This document shows, piece by piece, positions 61,621 through 64,000 of a DNA stretch of 64,000 nt. The DNA comes from Chrysophaeum taylorii (Eukaryota; Sar; Pelagophyceae; Pelagomonadales; Pelagomonadaceae), in NCBI GenBank assembly GCA_029834535.1, contig JAQMWT010000014.1, positions 1-64,000 on the forward strand, given 5' to 3'. A program made the position numbers and the translations under genes. The notes beneath the pieces are model-generated. The model saw nothing but the letters and a program-made list of their open reading frames with translations, was not told the DNA's origin and did not search any database. Each line of letters opens with the position of its first letter. Position 1 is the first letter of the stretch.

Positions 61621-64000
61621 TCGAACTCCACAGAATTTGGTTGAAGCGTTTGCCACGTGTTCAAACTTATTACTCCACCAATGAGCGGAGAGAACGACTA
61701 ATCGTCAACCCTCGCAGGCGGGGCGTAGCGACCCTCCGCGTCGCTCTCGATGGTGGCGTTGACGGCGCTCCGCTCTTCGCTGTTGACTCAGGTTAGCCTA
61801 GTCTCCGCGCCGCTGTCCGAGTGGATACCCGGACCTCGCCCTTGGAATCTTGTTAACGGGTCGATCAGCAGCCACCGCACCTTCATGAGCTCACACCGGC
61901 TGCTTGCTGACACGCTTGCTTTGCCTCAAACTTGTTGGCGAATTCCATGCCCTCCATCCTCGTGTGTCTAGTTCAACCTTGGAGACTTGCCGAGCCAACG
62001 TGTGGCTTGTGGAACACCCCCGGCTTGGCTTGGCTTGTCGTGGGCAGCATAAAATTCGACCAGCTTATTGTTTTCCTCGCATACTTGGCACACGTTGTCA
62101 ACAATGGGAGCGTTCTTTAAGTTGGCCTCCACCGTGAAGTTCGGTAGAAGTCGTCTTCAAGGGCAAGCCAGCGGCCACGAGTGACAATTGATCGACGATT
62201 TCATTGACGTCGCCCCACATTGCATCCTGCTCTAGGCTGGCCTCTTCGCCGGGTATATCCTCCACCACGAGCGCTAGGACCTCGTCCACGATCATCGCAC
62301 CCATTTCGAGACCACCGGAGGAGCCAGAAGGCCGCGTAACGCAGAAAAACGAGAACAAAGCTGACTGTCCCCGAAGCCGGTGTTGAAGCGCGCCTTGTCG
62401 ATTGATGCTTCACACGAGTTCACAGAGTCAACTTCTAATACAACTTTTTGCCCATCGTTATGAGCATCGTTACCATCCGATTTTTCGAACCTTACGTTGC
62501 TTTTTATGATTGAGGCAGACTCGACGTAATGTTCATTCAGGAAGGATGGTTACGTGTGGTCCCCTCAGAGCTCTGCACCTCCTCACCCTACCGATGAATC
62601 CAACACTTCTTCATACGATTCCAAATGCTCCTCCTACGGTTGCAAGCTTGTCGCAACAGGTGGATCCATTCAACACGCTTGCGGTTGTACTGGGCATACT
62701 TGTCGCCGTAAACTCGCGCTCAATGGTGCGGTTATCCTTATCGGCGAATTGCTTGTCGCTGATCCTCGTGCACGTCTAAGACAGTAACACGCAGTTATGG
62801 CGCGCTTATAAACTGTAACTCGAAATCGAACTTTGTAGCACAGTGTAGCTATGTTGAACCATCCGCGAACATCCACATTATTATGTTTCGGTGGCCCGCG
62901 CTCTACAAGCTTCGACGGGCGCATCAAGTTCGTCGAAGCTCGGCAATCAGCGTGGCGGCAGAACGACAGGAGTGCGTGCGAGGCGATCACGGAGAACAAA
63001 CTACTCGTCATTTCGCCGGCTGTGCAAGGGACTTGGGCCAAGAGGCCGGAACTTGGCGTGATCGCGCCCTACGCGGCGAATCTGGCTGCCAGCGAGAGAC
63101 AGGTTCGCGTCGAATCTCCGAGCGATGAACGACCACGGCGACATGGTATGCGCGCGACCCGTCTTCGTGGATTCCCGTTTCCCACTGTGCGTCTCGGAGT
63201 CGCTGTACCTCAGGACAAGAGAGTGCGATGCGATCGTCGACGCACTGCGGTACTCGAAATGGCAGTCTCGACGCGCTGCGATGACAACGTCGCGCTCGAG
63301 TACGAACATGGGGCAGAGACGCTCTCCTACTGAAGCTCTGTGCACGCAATGACCACCGCCCGCGGTTCGGCGTGCTGTCTCTCCTCGAACTTCGCTACGA
63401 TATTTGTACGTGCGGGAAAACTCGGGGTCAGAATGCCCAAGTCGTGTCCGCAGGGGCTGCCTGCCGACGAAGCATGACAACCACCAGTCATGTCTCGACG
63501 GCGGCGTCGGGACGCCGGGGCTGGGGCAGCGATCGGCGGTGCGACCGCACTACTCGCGCTCAAGGATGAAGCTCGTTGCTAATCTCCTCCGTGACAGAAA
63601 CATAGAAGAAGCACCAGCCGATTTTTTAGTTGTGTGGGCGCTTGAACCCGGCTAAGTCCCAGCCATTCGCCAAGACGTGCGCAGGACGCTTCTTATCTGA
63701 GCGTCCGCGCTATTTCCAGATGCCTGCGTGCACTTCGACTTCCACTTGCTCTGAGTGCTGTCGTTACAATTGTCCATCCAGCAGGTGGCCCTGCTGCTAA
63801 CCGAATCTCACTATTCACCATTTTTTAACTTTGATCCTGTAGAGAACGGGCGTAAGGCTCGGAGATGAAAGTTGAATGCTGTCCACGTCTATCATGGTGG
63901 CCGTATATAGCGTTACGGTGTGCGAAAACATATGACATAAAGGAGAGAATGCTCGTGTGGGGTACGCAGTCTTAACGTGTGTGGTGTAGCTATGTACAAC
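61621..64000. other. Unassigned right end of the window
   Basis: No gene recognised. Small open frames (for instance 62851-63333 on +, and 62560-62787 on + with a Cys-rich CSSYGCKLVATGGSIQHACG stretch) lack family signatures. Base composition and short frames resemble the repeat-rich stretches elsewhere. Confidence 0.4.

Overview
This looks like a nuclear genome segment from a unicellular eukaryote, most likely a GC-rich microalga; stramenopile or haptophyte is my guess, and the sequence does not settle it. Host genes are few, long, almost intron-free and rich in G/C at third codon positions. They lie in islands between large blocks of decayed mobile DNA. The proteins are plainly eukaryotic (formin with PH domains, STT3, an ABC1/ADCK kinase, a type II-like sulfotransferase), and arginine synthesis starts with an ArgA-type N-acetylglutamate synthase. 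I found no rRNA, tRNA, CRISPR array or prokaryotic operon.

Layout. 1-6944: 3' part of a Ty3/gypsy element on + (element A). 6945-9649: repeats only. 9650-19675: a longer Ty3/gypsy relative on - (element B). Both carry a cytosine-5 DNA methyltransferase (DNMT) domain between the protease-like region and the reverse transcriptase. The upstream LTR of B abuts the ADCK-like kinase gene and supplies its last codons and stop. 19.6-33.0 kb is the main gene island: ADCK-like kinase (-), divergent metallo-beta-lactamase-fold protein (-), N-acetylglutamate synthase (-), a secreted DsbA-like protein (+) starting 27 bp from it, a DUSP12-type zinc-domain protein (+), and a large formin (+). 33-38.9 kb: a LINE fragment with RNase H and an 865-bp inverted-repeat transposon. 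38.9-40.1 kb: an unrecognised gene (-). 40673-46199: a complete-looking young Ty1/copia element (-) with identical 96-bp LTRs and a 5-bp target duplication. 46.5-47.6 kb: sulfotransferase (-). 49.6-52.4 kb: STT3 oligosaccharyltransferase (-), one intron, with a WSC-like C-terminal extension. 52.4-60.2 kb: a mosaic of broken LINE pieces and two copies of an unrecognised repeated gene family, rearranged by at least one inversion. 60.9-61.6 kb: a damaged glutathione S-transferase (-). The rest is unassigned.

The host genes do not form one pathway. STT3 and the sulfotransferase belong to the secretory system, the NAGS to arginine synthesis, and the ADCK-like protein probably to mitochondria or plastid. 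The strongest leads are: the DNMT-bearing gypsy lineage; the formin whose proline-rich FH1 is replaced by six WH2-like repeats; the STT3-WSC fusion; the LTR-terminated kinase; the two-copy unrecognised family at 52.8-58.8 kb; and a possible coding-to-intron conversion in the GST.
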